Source of the DNA: Oscillospiraceae bacterium
GTDB taxonomy: Bacteria > Bacillota > Clostridia > Oscillospirales > Oscillospiraceae
DNA length: 58,565 nucleotides
Direction: 5' to 3'
Assembly (NCBI GenBank): GCA_902778275.1
Contig: CACYXE010000030.1
Coordinates: 1 to 58,565, forward strand
Part shown: in pieces, positions 27,401-35,057 of the stretch
Numbering within the stretch: position 1 is the stretch's first letter
How the letters are laid out: each line of letters opens with the position of its first letter
Position numbers and translations under genes: made by a program
Notes under the pieces: model-generated
What the model was told of the DNA's origin: nothing
Databases searched by the model: none
Seen by the model: only the letters and a program-made list of their open reading frames with translations

Positions 27401-30400
27401 TTGTTCGCGAGCTTCGTGGGATCCAGGCGCATATAACCGTCCGGCGCGCCGGTCTTGGTGGCGGCCCCGTTTTCGGTCAGATTCCACACAAAGCCTTCCG
27501 TGGGTTCTGTCTCTTTGATGAAGTACTGGACCGGCGTCCCGTCGTCATAGAGCTCCAGTTCGGCCCACTCTACGTTGCTTCTGCCGACAGACTTGGGATC
27601 TCCCACCGGCAGCAGCTGGGCGGCCGTCGGGGTCCCGGTCCCCTTGTAGGAATAGACCTGGAATTTGGCGGTCAAAGTGCTGTTGCTCTGGTTGGTGAAA
27701 CCGCCGTTGGTGTTGACATCATAGAAGTTTTTGCTGATCAAGACACGGGCGAGCTTCCGGTTGTACATATGTACCATCGTGTCGGTGCTGCCCGGAGTCA
27801 GCGTCACCGGATCGGTGGCGGCGGTGTAGACGTCCGGCTTGTCCGCAACGTAATACAGATACACGCCGGAGGAGTTCGGGCTGATCGTCTCCTTGAAACG
27901 GTACTTATAGGTATCGTTTCCTTCCACCGCGGGGACCTGTACGCTGAACTCACCGTTGGTCAGGGTGACCGTGACCGGCTGGTTGTTGATGTCCTTGGCA
28001 GTCTCCCAGTCGCCCTCATCCGGGTTTTCTTTGGTGGTGCGCTGCAGCACGAAGGTGAAGTAGCCGGCATCCGTAGTGGTCGCCTTGGGCCAAGAGGTGC
28101 TGATCGTATCCTCCGTCGTGCCGACATGCTTCGTCAGTGCGATGGTCGCCTTCGTCTCGGTGTTCTGATAGGTCACCTCCACCGAGCGCTGGAGGCCGCC
28201 GGTTTCGCCGATCTCGACTTCATCCGGGAACTGGTCCGGGAGCGCAACATAGCCGGGAGGCGGCGTTACCTCCGTCACCGTATACTTGCCGTAGGGCAGA
28301 TCGCTGAAGATCAGCTTGCCGTTGTCGCTTGATCCGATGGTGGCCGTCTGCGTGATGGTGCCGTCCTCACTCTCTACCTTGAACGTGGCGCCATTCAGCC
28401 TCTTGGGCGGATCCTTATCGTCCGTCTTGATGATGATGATCTCGCCCCTGGTCTCTTTGTTGTAGAGCTTGGCCTCCCACAGCTCCCCTGCCGCGAGGGT
28501 ATGGTCGGAGGTGGTCGAGTCAACGCCGTCGACCGGGGTCATGTCGTTGGTGTGATTGCTCGGGATGGTCTCCTTTACCTTATAGGCAAAGCCGGGCACC
28601 ACATAGTAGAGCTTCTCCGTCACGAGAGGCGTCGTGGCCGTGTCGACCTTGACGTAGGCGTTGTTCTCGATCGTATAGATATCGACGGCGTTCCCGTTCG
28701 CATCCGTCAGCTCATAGTTGAGGGGACCGTATTTCTCGTTGTCACCGGAATAGAGGATCTGGCTCTCGGAGCCGTCCTTGATGGTCGTCAGATACTTGAA
28801 GATCTTGACCTTCGCCGGCTCGTTCAGGAACAGCGGTGCGGTGGCGGGTACAGTCTTCGATTCGTTCTGCGGTTCGGAGACGTTGGCCAGCACGGCATGG
28901 GTGGCCGCGGTGTTGCTGGCGTCGATCTTATTGACCGCAGCGGTGAAGTCGCCGATCATACCGTCCGTGATATCATAGACGGCTTTTACGTAGTAGGTGG
29001 TGTAGCGCGGCGTCTCCGTATCATTGGTCCCGTCGCCGTTCTTATCCAGGACGAGGCCGCTGTTCATGACCAGACCGCTCAGATTCGGATCCGTGCTCGC
29101 CGGCCAGACCTGTACGGCCGTGCCTGCGGGGCAGGTGGTCCAGTCTTCTTCATTTTCGCTCAGGGAGCCCTTGATGATCTTGAAGCTGGACGGCGTCAGG
29201 TCGCTGGCGGTGCCCTCCGCGGGGACAAACTGGGCGGAAACCGTCTCGGTCAGGTCGATGGTCACGGCGTCCGCGCCGTCACGGCGATATTCGCTGACGT
29301 TGGTGATCAGGTTCTGCCCGTCCTTCAGGCCCACGTCCACCTTCCAGATGAAGGTCACTTTTTTATTGATCTGGTCGACATCGCCGCCATCGCCCACAAG
29401 GCTCTTCTGTACGCCCCAGACGTCGGGCGTGGTGGTGGTGATGTTGTTTGCGGACGCGACGAATTCCTGTTCATACCAGGCACCCGTATGATAGGCCGGA
29501 TCGTTGGTGAGATGCGTCCGGTCCACCAGCTCCCACTTGGCAGAGATCTTGATGGAGTCTGCCAGAGAATACGGGTTGGTATCCGGGTGGACGGATTGCT
29601 CGGTGCCGTTGTTGCCGATATAAACCTTGATGTTGAAGTTGCCGCTGCTGCCGTTGAGGGCATTGAAGGTATCGCCGATGTCAATGGTATAGGTATGCGC
29701 AACACTGACGTCAGTCCCGGCGGGATCCGTCGTAAAATTCTTGCCGCCGGCGTCTTCCAGGAGAATGCCCGCAGGCAGCGTGAGCTTCAGCTGCACGTTG
29801 GAATACTCGTCGTACAGCGGGCTCGAGGAGTTGTAGGGACCGGGTCTGGTCCAGCTCTCGGCGGTCGCCAGGTTGAAGTGGATCTTATAGTAAAGTTCCT
29901 GTCCGGCCACGAAGGGTCCGCTCGCCTCCGGTCCGCCTTCCGTCAGGGAGGGGCCGTCGGCGCTGGCGAACAGCTTATCTATGGCATCATCCCCATCGTA
30001 CAGGGCGTCGCCCTTGTCGACAAGGGGCCAGGGCCAGTTGTATTCGTTATTAAAGGTCAGGTTGTTCGAGGACCCGGTCGTCTGGGCGCCGGTGACCGTA
30101 TAGCGGTCATGGTTGTACCGTTCCGTTCCCTCGATCCAGCCGGTGGTCTGCTCCGTAAAGCGGTAGGTCAGCGGATTGCCCTCTTCGTCTTCGGCGGGCA
30201 GCTGCCAGTTGCTCGACCATGTGTTCGAATCCGTGCCGCCGCTCACGCTGAAGCTGCCGTCGACCGGAGTCCAGGTGGTGCCGTCCGTAGTAGACTCGAC
30301 CGAGAAGGAAACAGAGCTCGGACGGTTCACCAGGGACTCGGGGATCATGTCGTCGTCTTTCCAGTTGATGGTGACCGATACGGGCGCATTGGCAGCTTTC

Positions 30401-32490
30401 GCAGCGCCCCCGAGTTTATACTGTGCCGCGACGAACGAGCAGCTGGTCAAGTCGAAAAAAACCGTACCGTCCTCCGGCTTGACGTCCATTGTCTCGCTCT
30501 CGATCTTTTCGGTTTTGGCGTCGTTCAGGGCAGCCTGATCCAGACCGCCGTTTCCATCGGTCACGTCGATCTTCACATGGGTGACGGTCAGATCCTCTGC
30601 AATCACGTCGGAGATGGAGACCGTCACGCTGTCGCCGTAGGTCTCGAGATCGTACTTCCCGCCACCGGAGAGGATGCTCACGTCAAAGGCGAAGGCCATT
30701 TCCTCGGCCTCTACCGCCTCGCCCTTCTGGGCAGAGAGGATCTCCGCTGCGGTATCCAGCGGGACCGCGACAACGGACAACTCCGCATCGGCGGGCAGCA
30801 GACCGCTGACCGTGATGGTCCGGCCGCCGGCAACGGCGCTGATGCTCTTCTGGCCGCGCTCAATCTCCGCGGGGGCGCTCAGGGCGGGATTTTCAGGCAT
30901 GATGCCGTAGCCCGCGATCGAGCCGTCATAGCGGCTGACCTCACGGGTAGCGACCTGGTCATTGAGATTCCCTTCGATGGTGTGGATCACGCCGACGTTT
31001 TCGTCCACCCAATGCACGATGCCGACATGGCTGATCGCGCCGGAATCGCCGTAGAAGAAGATCAGGTCGCCCGCCTTCGGGCTATAGCTGTCGGGGGTGC
31101 CGTACAGGCCGCAGGCGCTCAAGTTGTTCGCCCAGCTCGCACACCCGGAATCGTAGGGGATCGAAAACCTCGAGATGCCCGCATAGTTCATGCAGAAGGA
31201 AACGAACATGGCGCACCAATCCCCATAGGGGATGCTGTACCAGGCGCCATAACGGGTGTAGCCGTTTCTCTGTTCGTGCTTGCTTATCGCAAAGTTGGCA
31301 GAGCTCTCATGGTAGCCGATCTGGCTCAGCGCCGCGGCTACCAGGTCCTCAGCCCAGTTCCCTGTGAAAGCCACGCCGGCGAACAGGCCGCTCCAGCTGG
31401 AGGGATCTTCCACATCGGCGCACGGATCGCCCGCGACGATCCACTGATCTCCGTCAAACCGCAGATCGAAGCTGCCGCCTTCGGCAATGAGCTTCCAAAC
31501 GCCGCAGACCGTGCACTTGACCACATCGTGGCCGTTGTCCTCCGACCATGTATGGCCGACGGCGGGGATCTTCCCGGTCTCCTTCTCACCGCAGACCGCG
31601 CAGACGTGCTCGTGCGCACCTTCCTTGGTGCAGGTGGGCTTGAGGGTCTCCACCCATTCGCCCCAGCTGTGGCCCAGCGCAGGGATGGCCTCCGTCGCAC
31701 TCTCACCGCAGACGGTGCAGACATGGGTATGCTCGCCCTCTCCGGTGCAGGTGGGATTGACGCTCTCCACCCATTCGCCCCAGCTGTGACCCAGCGCAGG
31801 GATGGCCTCAGTCGCAGTCTCGCCGCAGACGGTGCAGACGTGGGTATGGCTGCCCGCGTTGACGCAGTCGGGCTCAGTGACGTCCTGCCACTCACCCCAG
31901 CTGTGACCCAGCGCGGGGATGGCCTCCGTCACAGTCTCGCCGCAGACGGTGCAGACGTGGGTATGGCTGCCCGCGTTGACGCAGTCAGGCTCGGTGACGT
32001 CCTTCCATTCGCCCCAGCTGTGGCCCAGTGCGGGGAGGACCTCCGTCACAGTCTCGCCGCAGACGGTGCAGACGTGAGTACGACTGCCCGCGTTGACGCA
32101 GTCGGGCTCGGTGACGTCCTTCCATTCGCCCCAGCTGTGGCCCAGCGCAGGGATGGCCTCCGTCACAGTTTCGCCGCAGACGGTGCAGACGTGGGTATGG
32201 CTGCCCGCGTTGACGCAGTCGGGCTCGGTGACGTCCTTCCACTCACCCCAGCTGTGATCCAGCGCGGGGAGCTCCTCCGTCACAGTTTCGCCGCAGACCT
32301 CGCAAGTCTTCGTGCGGCTGCCCTTCGCGGTGCAGCTCGGCTCAACGGTGACCTTCCAGTCACTCCAGTTGTGCTCGAGATGCGCCTCGGCGTCAGCCGG
32401 TTCCGATGCAAACGCCGAGACCGGAACCAAGCCGACCATAAAGACGAGCACCAGGAACAGTGCGATCGCACTCTTTACAAAATGTTTCAT
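18355..32490 (-). CDS. Giant secreted adhesin: zinc-ribbon-like repeats, CHAP domain and many Cna-B/SpaA-like domains (N-terminal part)
   Basis: 4711 residues from ATG 32490, which has AGGAGG upstream and starts a signal peptide (MKHFVKSAIALFLVLVFMVG...SAFA). Seven 39-residue repeats of the type HSWGEWKDVTEPDC...CTVCGE, plus an eighth partial one, follow. A CHAP (NlpC/P60-like amidase) domain has Cys in YGDWCAMFVSF (about residue 426) and His in ISHVGIVHW (about 488). The remaining 4,000 residues are mainly Cna-B/SpaA-like immunoglobulin-type domains, recognised by repeated KTD and YTVTEVTPPPGY patterns, with a DUF11-like LPIVSITKTHTG segment and an SdrD-like GDVWIDEDWDGLQ segment near the end. 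Isopeptide-stabilised stalks are expected. The frame is lost at about 18405, and the end lies at 16320 in another frame (5389 residues if one base is removed). The terminal residues 18355-18404 are out-of-frame. Confidence 0.85.
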   Translation of the reverse strand: MKHFVKSAIALFLVLVFMVGLVPVSAFASEPADAEAHLEHNWSDWKVTVEPSCTAKGSRTKTCEVCGETVTEELPALDHSWGEWKDVTEPDCVNAGSHTHVCTVCGETVTEAIPALGHSWGEWKDVTEPDCVNAGSRTHVCTVCGETVTEVLPALGHSWGEWKDVTEPDCVNAGSHTHVCTVCGETVTEAIPALGHSWGEWQDVTEPDCVNAGSHTHVCTVCGETATEAIPALGHSWGEWVESVNPTCTGEGEHTHVCTVCGESATEAIPALGHSWGEWVETLKPTCTKEGAHEHVCAVCGEKETGKIPAVGHTWSEDNGHDVVKCTVCGVWKLIAEGGSFDLRFDGDQWIVAGDPCADVEDPSSWSGLFAGVAFTGNWAEDLVAAALSQIGYHESSANFAISKHEQRNGYTRYGAWYSIPYGDWCAMFVSFCMNYAGISRFSIPYDSGCASWANNLSACGLYGTPDSYSPKAGDLIFFYGDSGAISHVGIVHWVDENVGVIHTIEGNLNDQVATREVSRYDGSIAGYGIMPENPALSAPAEIERGQKSISAVAGGRTITVSGLLPADAELSVVAVPLDTAAEILSAQKGEAVEAEEMAFAFDVSILSGGGKYDLETYGDSVTVSISDVIAEDLTVTHVKIDVTDGNGGLDQAALNDAKTEKIESETMDVKPEDGTVFFDLTSCSFVAAQYKLGGAAKAANAPVSVTINWKDDDMIPESLVNRPSSVSFSVESTTDGTTWTPVDGSFSVSGGTDSNTWSSNWQLPAEDEEGNPLTYRFTEQTTGWIEGTERYNHDRYTVTGAQTTGSSNNLTFNNEYNWPWPLVDKGDALYDGDDAIDKLFASADGPSLTEGGPEASGPFVAGQELYYKIHFNLATAESWTRPGPYNSSSPLYDEYSNVQLKLTLPAGILLEDAGGKNFTTDPAGTDVSVAHTYTIDIGDTFNALNGSSGNFNIKVYIGNNGTEQSVHPDTNPYSLADSIKISAKWELVDRTHLTNDPAYHTGAWYEQEFVASANNITTTTPDVWGVQKSLVGDGGDVDQINKKVTFIWKVDVGLKDGQNLITNVSEYRRDGADAVTIDLTETVSAQFVPAEGTASDLTPSSFKIIKGSLSENEEDWTTCPAGTAVQVWPASTDPNLSGLVMNSGLVLDKNGDGTNDTETPRYTTYYVKAVYDITDGMIGDFTAAVNKIDASNTAATHAVLANVSEPQNESKTVPATAPLFLNEPAKVKIFKYLTTIKDGSESQILYSGDNEKYGPLNYELTDANGNAVDIYTIENNAYVKVDTATTPLVTEKLYYVVPGFAYKVKETIPSNHTNDMTPVDGVDSTTSDHTLAAGELWEAKLYNKETRGEIIIIKTDDKDPPKRLNGATFKVESEDGTITQTATIGSSDNGKLIFSDLPYGKYTVTEVTPPPGYVALPDQFPDEVEIGETGGLQRSVEVTYQNTETKATIALTKHVGTTEDTISTSWPKATTTDAGYFTFVLQRTTKENPDEGDWETAKDINNQPVTVTLTNGEFSVQVPAVEGNDTYKYRFKETISPNSSGVYLYYVADKPDVYTAATDPVTLTPGSTDTMVHMYNRKLARVLISKNFYDVNTNGGFTNQSNSTLTAKFQVYSYKGTGTPTAAQLLPVGDPKSVGRSNVEWAELELYDDGTPVQYFIKETEPTEGFVWNLTENGAATKTGAPDGYMRLDPTKLANNLTWTTVQRNYRYAFPIRFAKKNFYTGRSDISGVKVTIYSNAACTEIARDVNGNELKDIELPVANNNQTLRYTAFKWLKPGQLYYYKETVPANYSFVEATSDGSTTPPANGGVIDLTGLTPPYSGTTNKAYVVTNKPDPQITINKRSATSRNTAVSGAEFTVYVKNTATGAYVTYPIGAETPMVITTTNAASGKYLPATLPEGYEGYYFTESKTPDNYLNPNSEGACAVYNELDPPESGQAQDNKYIWDSATGKTFVKGEVTDAQNATFTFYNVPNTGNVKVVKLVDGNPATEAGFPVEIQDANGQVVKSGSTTVSGSGTSLVNSVTLSGIKIYNDDGTKIQYTVKEGALTGTKADTYYLVSDGQTFKLEPGQTVSVDDTTEGKTLTINNATYIKVTGTKFKLDTWQYAHGGFTETMSGVTVGLYRRAIKSDGTPYGDGTWQPTGQTMTTGSDGIVSFDKLIRGEKLEDTEVSYEYALVELSSTDPNYFPMINGKVKEDGFPPSSTAALSDGDLFGENAKYNALPLRVDNIVSVGSTNDYTSDGKLYKLGDMLNGNHWVQFDITKWLDAHTLTYNLENGVTPIDSEGHRTAASTVPGPGDTTLNDCVYSLYRCILNEGQNMVAFTRTDPWVCLGTYTSGTLFDAAGETIDGRFRTLIDTNVNSNYVYVLVEESTGPTGAIPNPYFRYTVYTGKPGVTVTGLPNARTGSYDLDTVTFDNLLNSKEESEGDGEIFLTSFRLAKWRDSYDAQGNRMQVYEPLSNAKFRLFVTDLRDNQVKEISHLISGLDGGSNYAMAQSGTFQLAQNPKIGDETLSGVYIVEYEVEGGTPKYYKVGETLDNLLLNNPSGNGYAVYGVPVELREYGAPAGYGFSPRTYPTYLIFVDITPGQPGTGTYRTISDLYFVKDTEKPPTTPLAEGQDNDHHWHVTCDDDNGWDAFGDSPLLRIVDYPMNNIPVEVIKVGYEVNAATLQKDATTIATGNYGAEPLEGVTMVLQREDPESTATDKFRPWDYNADNWGDAGEEITFVTDELGSFFFPKGLPMGTYRIYEKSLGTDNGSYENAYDKAGEFYRIFVVGGEPEVIYMANPKKMQLSLVKKDMVTGEELDGWTFKLGTKTAANDTANHVYTFTDIATGSYALTETAPDGSEYSTTYFSDWFKKNCASMLDASGKLIVGYTFLSIDYDDGKDVYVNTVAPWDSSENKIPQLEIENPPLTDFTVKKTDLTTGTQVNGANFELFYMPFKDASGKVVSSGDITVTLPTIADGTAIANVKTAFTNAGWTDKGNFSFGSKLFENQEPGIYVVYENSPPMGWGRLLDGSNVVLYSAVLTGGLDVNVTVSPSKVTVGGQEITTNFTSTDGAAVTVTAKDPKKAPLKAQKVPLYGELEAADIGNWSVTLDIYDAPTGGTKVGTVTIEKGTDGEVNFKNPTSLTNNAFFNMGQDYYLEETVNVTDATYADADHFQLVSVILLKDDNGQVVEVPASLAPNSDRYKITVDDVNGFTIKVSNQYLYGYVNFWKLDDDLNERPGLTGAQFEVRLDPDDETSVVPGSSVEEIKVNGQGTGKYRAYIPLESANLTTYYIFETDPPENYVIDKDHGSLVVALSAEDNVKDFTVTPDPSDPSYPYFQQDGKPKEGEYHYYIPNTKGCTLTVLKYKDVHGVTPEETAGARDATFTVYHKTGTDPVTGEDTWEIVDRFETDSDGTITYLMTPYETYAVGETDFDPSKFNGLEGIYVNNVKQTLVEITDPGTNEKVWVVKGIKGESTITLKAYNNPIYNPTIVKIDVGQYPEGVVPIMDFEVYEVDASFVATPDTVKALVKDADKVPVFSGRTGGTHNVTEGEGEDAVTYLGTEKVWTGEVPEKRWDHTKYYVLVETEVGATANPDYNTMVKDDPRVVWYLPIAPISDPSTGLEPWILRNINGVADVELTKTAVEHEVDETSDVVDGKVESLLEDKRTVVYTVEPVVSGSNQKLQSFVLEDFGLTSKPEGATFDYKITTLEVGGATHRTGEAITAKVTFDNQTAPVEVTVPADVNDSASVTVPEGAKSFTVEYYSADVMTATNYSETPSTDPETGDPTTTIKGYKLGEEFRVGTTTFTVVVAKTPEASAANPAKEITEFTNSAKVTLSYPIWTSKGEGPTYDPKTDEDDATVLVKKLQLPIVSITKTHTGIDPGNPVQTGSILNYQVEIENTDATEADFINPVVLDILPTGVTFFRSEEKPVTLDTDSEDLKIVGIVSKTGEATQMITITTESGTTEQVYGDAETAVIFKMTGTLQPGQKATISFYVKVGSSAVLYETADGTFIENEAYLSSSKHTYHTEDNIYGYSFLAGDDTPGDDLVTAAANANNGVTGDPAELHEQGVHDYLGKDDSQQDYVDPEDYVWIVSQDKLSVVRGSNLTLSKGVRGDQDDGFLDGGLGTATRTVTPATPTHNEHVGWVDWRLTVNNGYDYPARKLMVGDVIPKVGDTTNSRSSQWDVVFDSLDVVKANGVVLTYGTDYEFYYYMGAIGDAQSALDEALLANTGLRVGPVDGWTAGIPGVDVNKENITAIALVFNQADDDPTTEDVVEGVELNPGSSLIVTYHTLVKNYPDDDDFNKNRAYQNADNVFYVASDEPRPLSSNVVSVTLLDGLVSVEGDVWIDEDWDGLQQSTGNRRDYSQYAIVQALANNISFSIVDGREVANEASYDEDSNHGENTNPGYGESVRHFTFSDRGPALYVPGRTLYGPNDYLNAGIYKIDAQGALKGSDPFFYWLNATLGSGAPLNSIDLSELGKNHYKSDDPDTELTATALQSLDNNFYPASGKSRAITSTNFTTHPFYLRYADYVDQSKDFGVRYSRDLIILKQTDDENPAPLAKVEFKIYGPYEDTTIKDPETDELFPARTPAYGYSGDGLLKFSKTTVDGKVVYVLDPDGEETVLVTDKDGQIHVSGLNWWKEYEIKETKPAPGYIVDNATAEGDSNTEIIDQGGGVFTLMVPGTQRLEEPDRVTVTNPLEVVNISGIKDWADAASRQRDGHPVGGRRFG
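31474..32373 (-). repeat. Tandem 117-bp (39-residue) repeats with C-x-x-C motifs
   Basis: Seven full units and one partial unit. Each has HSWGEW, then a Cys about nine residues later and a C-x-x-C pair (CTVCGE). The units are close to identical in the middle and diverged at both ends. Four cysteine-type positions per unit pair suggest zinc-ribbon or disulphide modules. Confidence 0.85.
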
Positions 32491-32932
32491 CTTTCTTCCT
32501 CCTGCCTGGGAGATTTTCCTCTCTCGGAAACCTGTTCTGCCGAACAGCGCTCCAAACAAATGGCGTGCCGATCAAAACAAACAGCATTTCACAAAAGTAA
32601 AATAAACATAACACTACAATTATACATAGTAATTTAAGCACAAGATCCCGAGATTGTCAATCGAAAGAATGACGAATTATATTTTAATAATTTGAAGTAA
32701 ATGCTTTTTCTCTCCCATGCTCCCCTGTTTCTACATTATTTAAAATACTTGTGATATTGTTTGCGAATGCCTTCACCGGAATCCATGGAAAAGCGGGAAG
32801 ACGGAGGGCCCTTTTCAGCTCTCCGCCTTCATTAGTTTACATAACTTTTTCTCGCTCATCGGCGCTTTCCCGTATTCCCTCCGTAAGGCTGCTCCGCCCG
32901 GGACGCCCGCAGCGAAAAGCGCCTCACACCGC
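32491..32932. other. AT-rich promoter region of the giant adhesin and intergenic spacer
   Basis: No supported gene. Position 32560-32760 is AT-rich and contains the probable promoter of the adhesin. The rest (32760-32930) is GC-rich without clear signals. Confidence 0.5.
32632..32660 (-). promoter_or_regulatory. Candidate promoter of the giant adhesin
   Basis: Minus strand TTGACA (32655-32660), 17 bases, then TTAAAT (32632-32637) with an extended TG before it. A further TATAAT at 32619-32624 lacks a well-placed -35. The leader would be about 135 bases. Confidence 0.5.
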
Positions 32933-32977
32933 AAAAAAAGGCCGTCTGTTTTCAGATCAGAAAACAGACGGCCTTTT
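32933..32977. terminator. Bidirectional 14-bp terminator hairpin after the TIR operon
   Basis: GGCCGTCTGTTTTC (32940-32953) pairs perfectly with GAAAACAGACGGCC (32960-32973). Seven A on one side and four T on the other serve both strands. It directly follows the TIR-TPR stop codon at 32992 on the minus strand. Confidence 0.9.
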
Positions 32978-32991
32978 GGTCGCCGCGCCCG

Positions 32992-35055
32992 TTACAGGCC
33001 CAGCTTTGCCATCAGCTCGTCCAGGCGACCCGGATCCATCCCCGCTCTCTGCTGGGCTTCCAGATCCACCCGGATGGTCTCCGCCATTCCGCCGCCCAGG
33101 GCGGCGAGCTGCGAAAGCAGGTTTTCCGCGTCCTCCCGGTAACCGCAGTACAGGCACGCATAGGCCAGGTTGAGATTGACCTGGACATTGTTCGGCTGCA
33201 GCTCAAGGCCAGCCAGAGCGGTCTCCAGCGCCGCCGTATAATCCCGCATATGGATTAACTCGTAATAGCTTTTCCAGGCGGCATATTGGGCGCGATCAAA
33301 GTCGCCCAATTCCGGGAGCGCCCGCTGATAAGCGGCAAGGCCCGCCTCAAATCCAGCGCGGGAACGCGGCTGCTCGCCAAGCTTGAAGGCGTTTTCCCCT
33401 CTGTTCAGCAAGATCAGCGCATAACTCGCCTGATCTGCAGCGGTGCCGGTCTTCTCACTGATCGACTGCAGGATCGCCTCCGCCTTGGCGTAAAAGATCT
33501 CCGCTTCCTCATAAGCGCCGCGGATGTTCGCAGCCAGGGCACGATTGTTGTACAGCTGTGAAAGGTTGCGGCTGTATTCCGTGTTTTCTCCGTCACTCGC
33601 CAGGACCTCTGCCGCGGCAATCGCCTGCTCGTAACAGGAGTCCGCCTCCTCGAAACACCCCATATCCGTCAGGCAGGCGGCGCGCAGGGATAAGGCCTGG
33701 ATATAGCTGCCGCGATTCTGGAGAGAGTCCACCCGTGCAAGCAGCCGGTCATAGTCCTCCGCGGCCGAGCTCAGAAGCTCCTCCGCCTCGGTGTATCTGC
33801 CGTTGCGGTAGTGCAGAAGCGCGTAATTATAATGGGCCTTGGCGGAGGCTTCCAGTTGATCTGCGTTCTCGGGGACCTTATCAAGCAGCCGGAGACTCTC
33901 CTCAAAAGCTGCCGCCGCCCGGGCCTCATCACCGCTGCTCACTGCGTTAGCGCCGGCGTTGAAGAGCATCTGCGCCTGGCGCAAGACATTTGGCTCCGAC
34001 AGAGCGTCCTGCTGCGTGATCGCTTCCTCGTAGGCGGCCGCCGCTTCCGTATAGCGTCCGGCGGCGCTGAGGATGCTGCCGCGGTTGTTCCAGGCGGAGG
34101 CCAGCTGTTCCCGGCTGGGCATGTAGCCGCTGTCGGAGAGCTGCTGATATATCGCGATCGCGTGATCCTCATGCTGCAGGGCCGCGTCAAAATCGCCGAG
34201 GACGCCGCCGGCAGTGGCAAGCTTTTCATAGTTGGCCGCGGCTTCCATCTCAGCGCTCTCACGGTTTTGGGACAGGCGGAGGATATCCTCGATGTCCTCC
34301 GTGTTGCGCTGCAGGATGTGGGCGATCCGCCCGTAGGCCCCGGGTATGTTGGTCAGATGGTCCGGGAGGGTATAGGTCAGCTCGCTGAGGATGCGCATAG
34401 ACGCCTGTTCCCGCTGTTTGGCCTGATCCCGGTAATCCTGCGCCAGATGCATCAGTCCCAGGGAAACGCCGGCAACAGCCGCGAAGGCCGCCGCGGCGCC
34501 GATCGCCCGTACCGCGAAGCGTCTGTTCTTTCGCAGCTTGTGCTCCCGCAAAAGCTCGGTCTCCCCGCAGCCCACGATAGCGGAGATGACCCGCAGGAGC
34601 TCCGTCTCCGCCCTGGCCATCATCTTCTTCACATCGTTTCCCGGCACACGGATGTCCATCATCCTGTCCTGTGCATCCGGTACCAGCTTCAGAGAGGGCG
34701 GGAAGGAGTGCTCCGGATCCCCCGTGATCAACAGGGGATAGATGTGATCTGCCCGGCCGATCTCAATGAAGGTCTGCACCTCCCGGTCGATCCACTCCGA
34801 AGTGGGCGTATCCGTAGAGCAGACCACGATCAGGCAATTGGTGGAGTGCAGGGCCTTGTCGATGGTGTCGGTGAGGATGCGGCTTACAGGCAGCTCTTCC
34901 GTGTCCCGGAAGGCCCGGCGTATCTCCGGACAGCCCTGCTCCCGGATCGCCGCCGGCAGGCGGTAGCTTTCCAGCATGTTGAAGGTGCGCTGGGTGATCT
35001 CTCCGTCCAGGGACCGGTGACGGTAGCTGAAAAAAGCATCGTACTGGAATTCCAT
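32992..35055 (-). CDS. TIR domain-membrane helix-TPR repeat protein
   Basis: 687 residues, last gene of the channel-TIR operon. Residues 1-130 form a TIR domain: YDAFFSYRH (box 1, residues 5-13), CLIVVCSTDTPTSEWIDREV with candidate catalytic Glu92 after Trp88, and IYPLLITGDPE. A membrane helix lies at about 182-204. Residues about 260-680 are tetratricopeptide-type repeats (AHYNYALLHYRNGRYTEAEE). TIR domains of this type are often NAD+-cleaving enzymes that make nucleotide signals or deplete NAD; that activity is inferred. If the N-terminus is cytoplasmic, the TPR region would lie outside the membrane. The ATG is two bases after the preceding stop, with GGAGAG upstream. Confidence 0.85.
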   Translation of the reverse strand: MEFQYDAFFSYRHRSLDGEITQRTFNMLESYRLPAAIREQGCPEIRRAFRDTEELPVSRILTDTIDKALHSTNCLIVVCSTDTPTSEWIDREVQTFIEIGRADHIYPLLITGDPEHSFPPSLKLVPDAQDRMMDIRVPGNDVKKMMARAETELLRVISAIVGCGETELLREHKLRKNRRFAVRAIGAAAAFAAVAGVSLGLMHLAQDYRDQAKQREQASMRILSELTYTLPDHLTNIPGAYGRIAHILQRNTEDIEDILRLSQNRESAEMEAAANYEKLATAGGVLGDFDAALQHEDHAIAIYQQLSDSGYMPSREQLASAWNNRGSILSAAGRYTEAAAAYEEAITQQDALSEPNVLRQAQMLFNAGANAVSSGDEARAAAAFEESLRLLDKVPENADQLEASAKAHYNYALLHYRNGRYTEAEELLSSAAEDYDRLLARVDSLQNRGSYIQALSLRAACLTDMGCFEEADSCYEQAIAAAEVLASDGENTEYSRNLSQLYNNRALAANIRGAYEEAEIFYAKAEAILQSISEKTGTAADQASYALILLNRGENAFKLGEQPRSRAGFEAGLAAYQRALPELGDFDRAQYAAWKSYYELIHMRDYTAALETALAGLELQPNNVQVNLNLAYACLYCGYREDAENLLSQLAALGGGMAETIRVDLEAQQRAGMDPGRLDELMAKLGL

Positions 35056-35057
35056 AC

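Noticed and set aside
31474-32373. CRISPR-like longer repeats
   Set aside because: 117-base units without unique spacers, all coding in frame as 39-residue modules.
28501-32637. 1378-codon plus-strand ORF antisense to the adhesin N-terminus
   Set aside because: Same bias effect; the opposite strand has a signal peptide, repeats and CHAP motif in the correct order.
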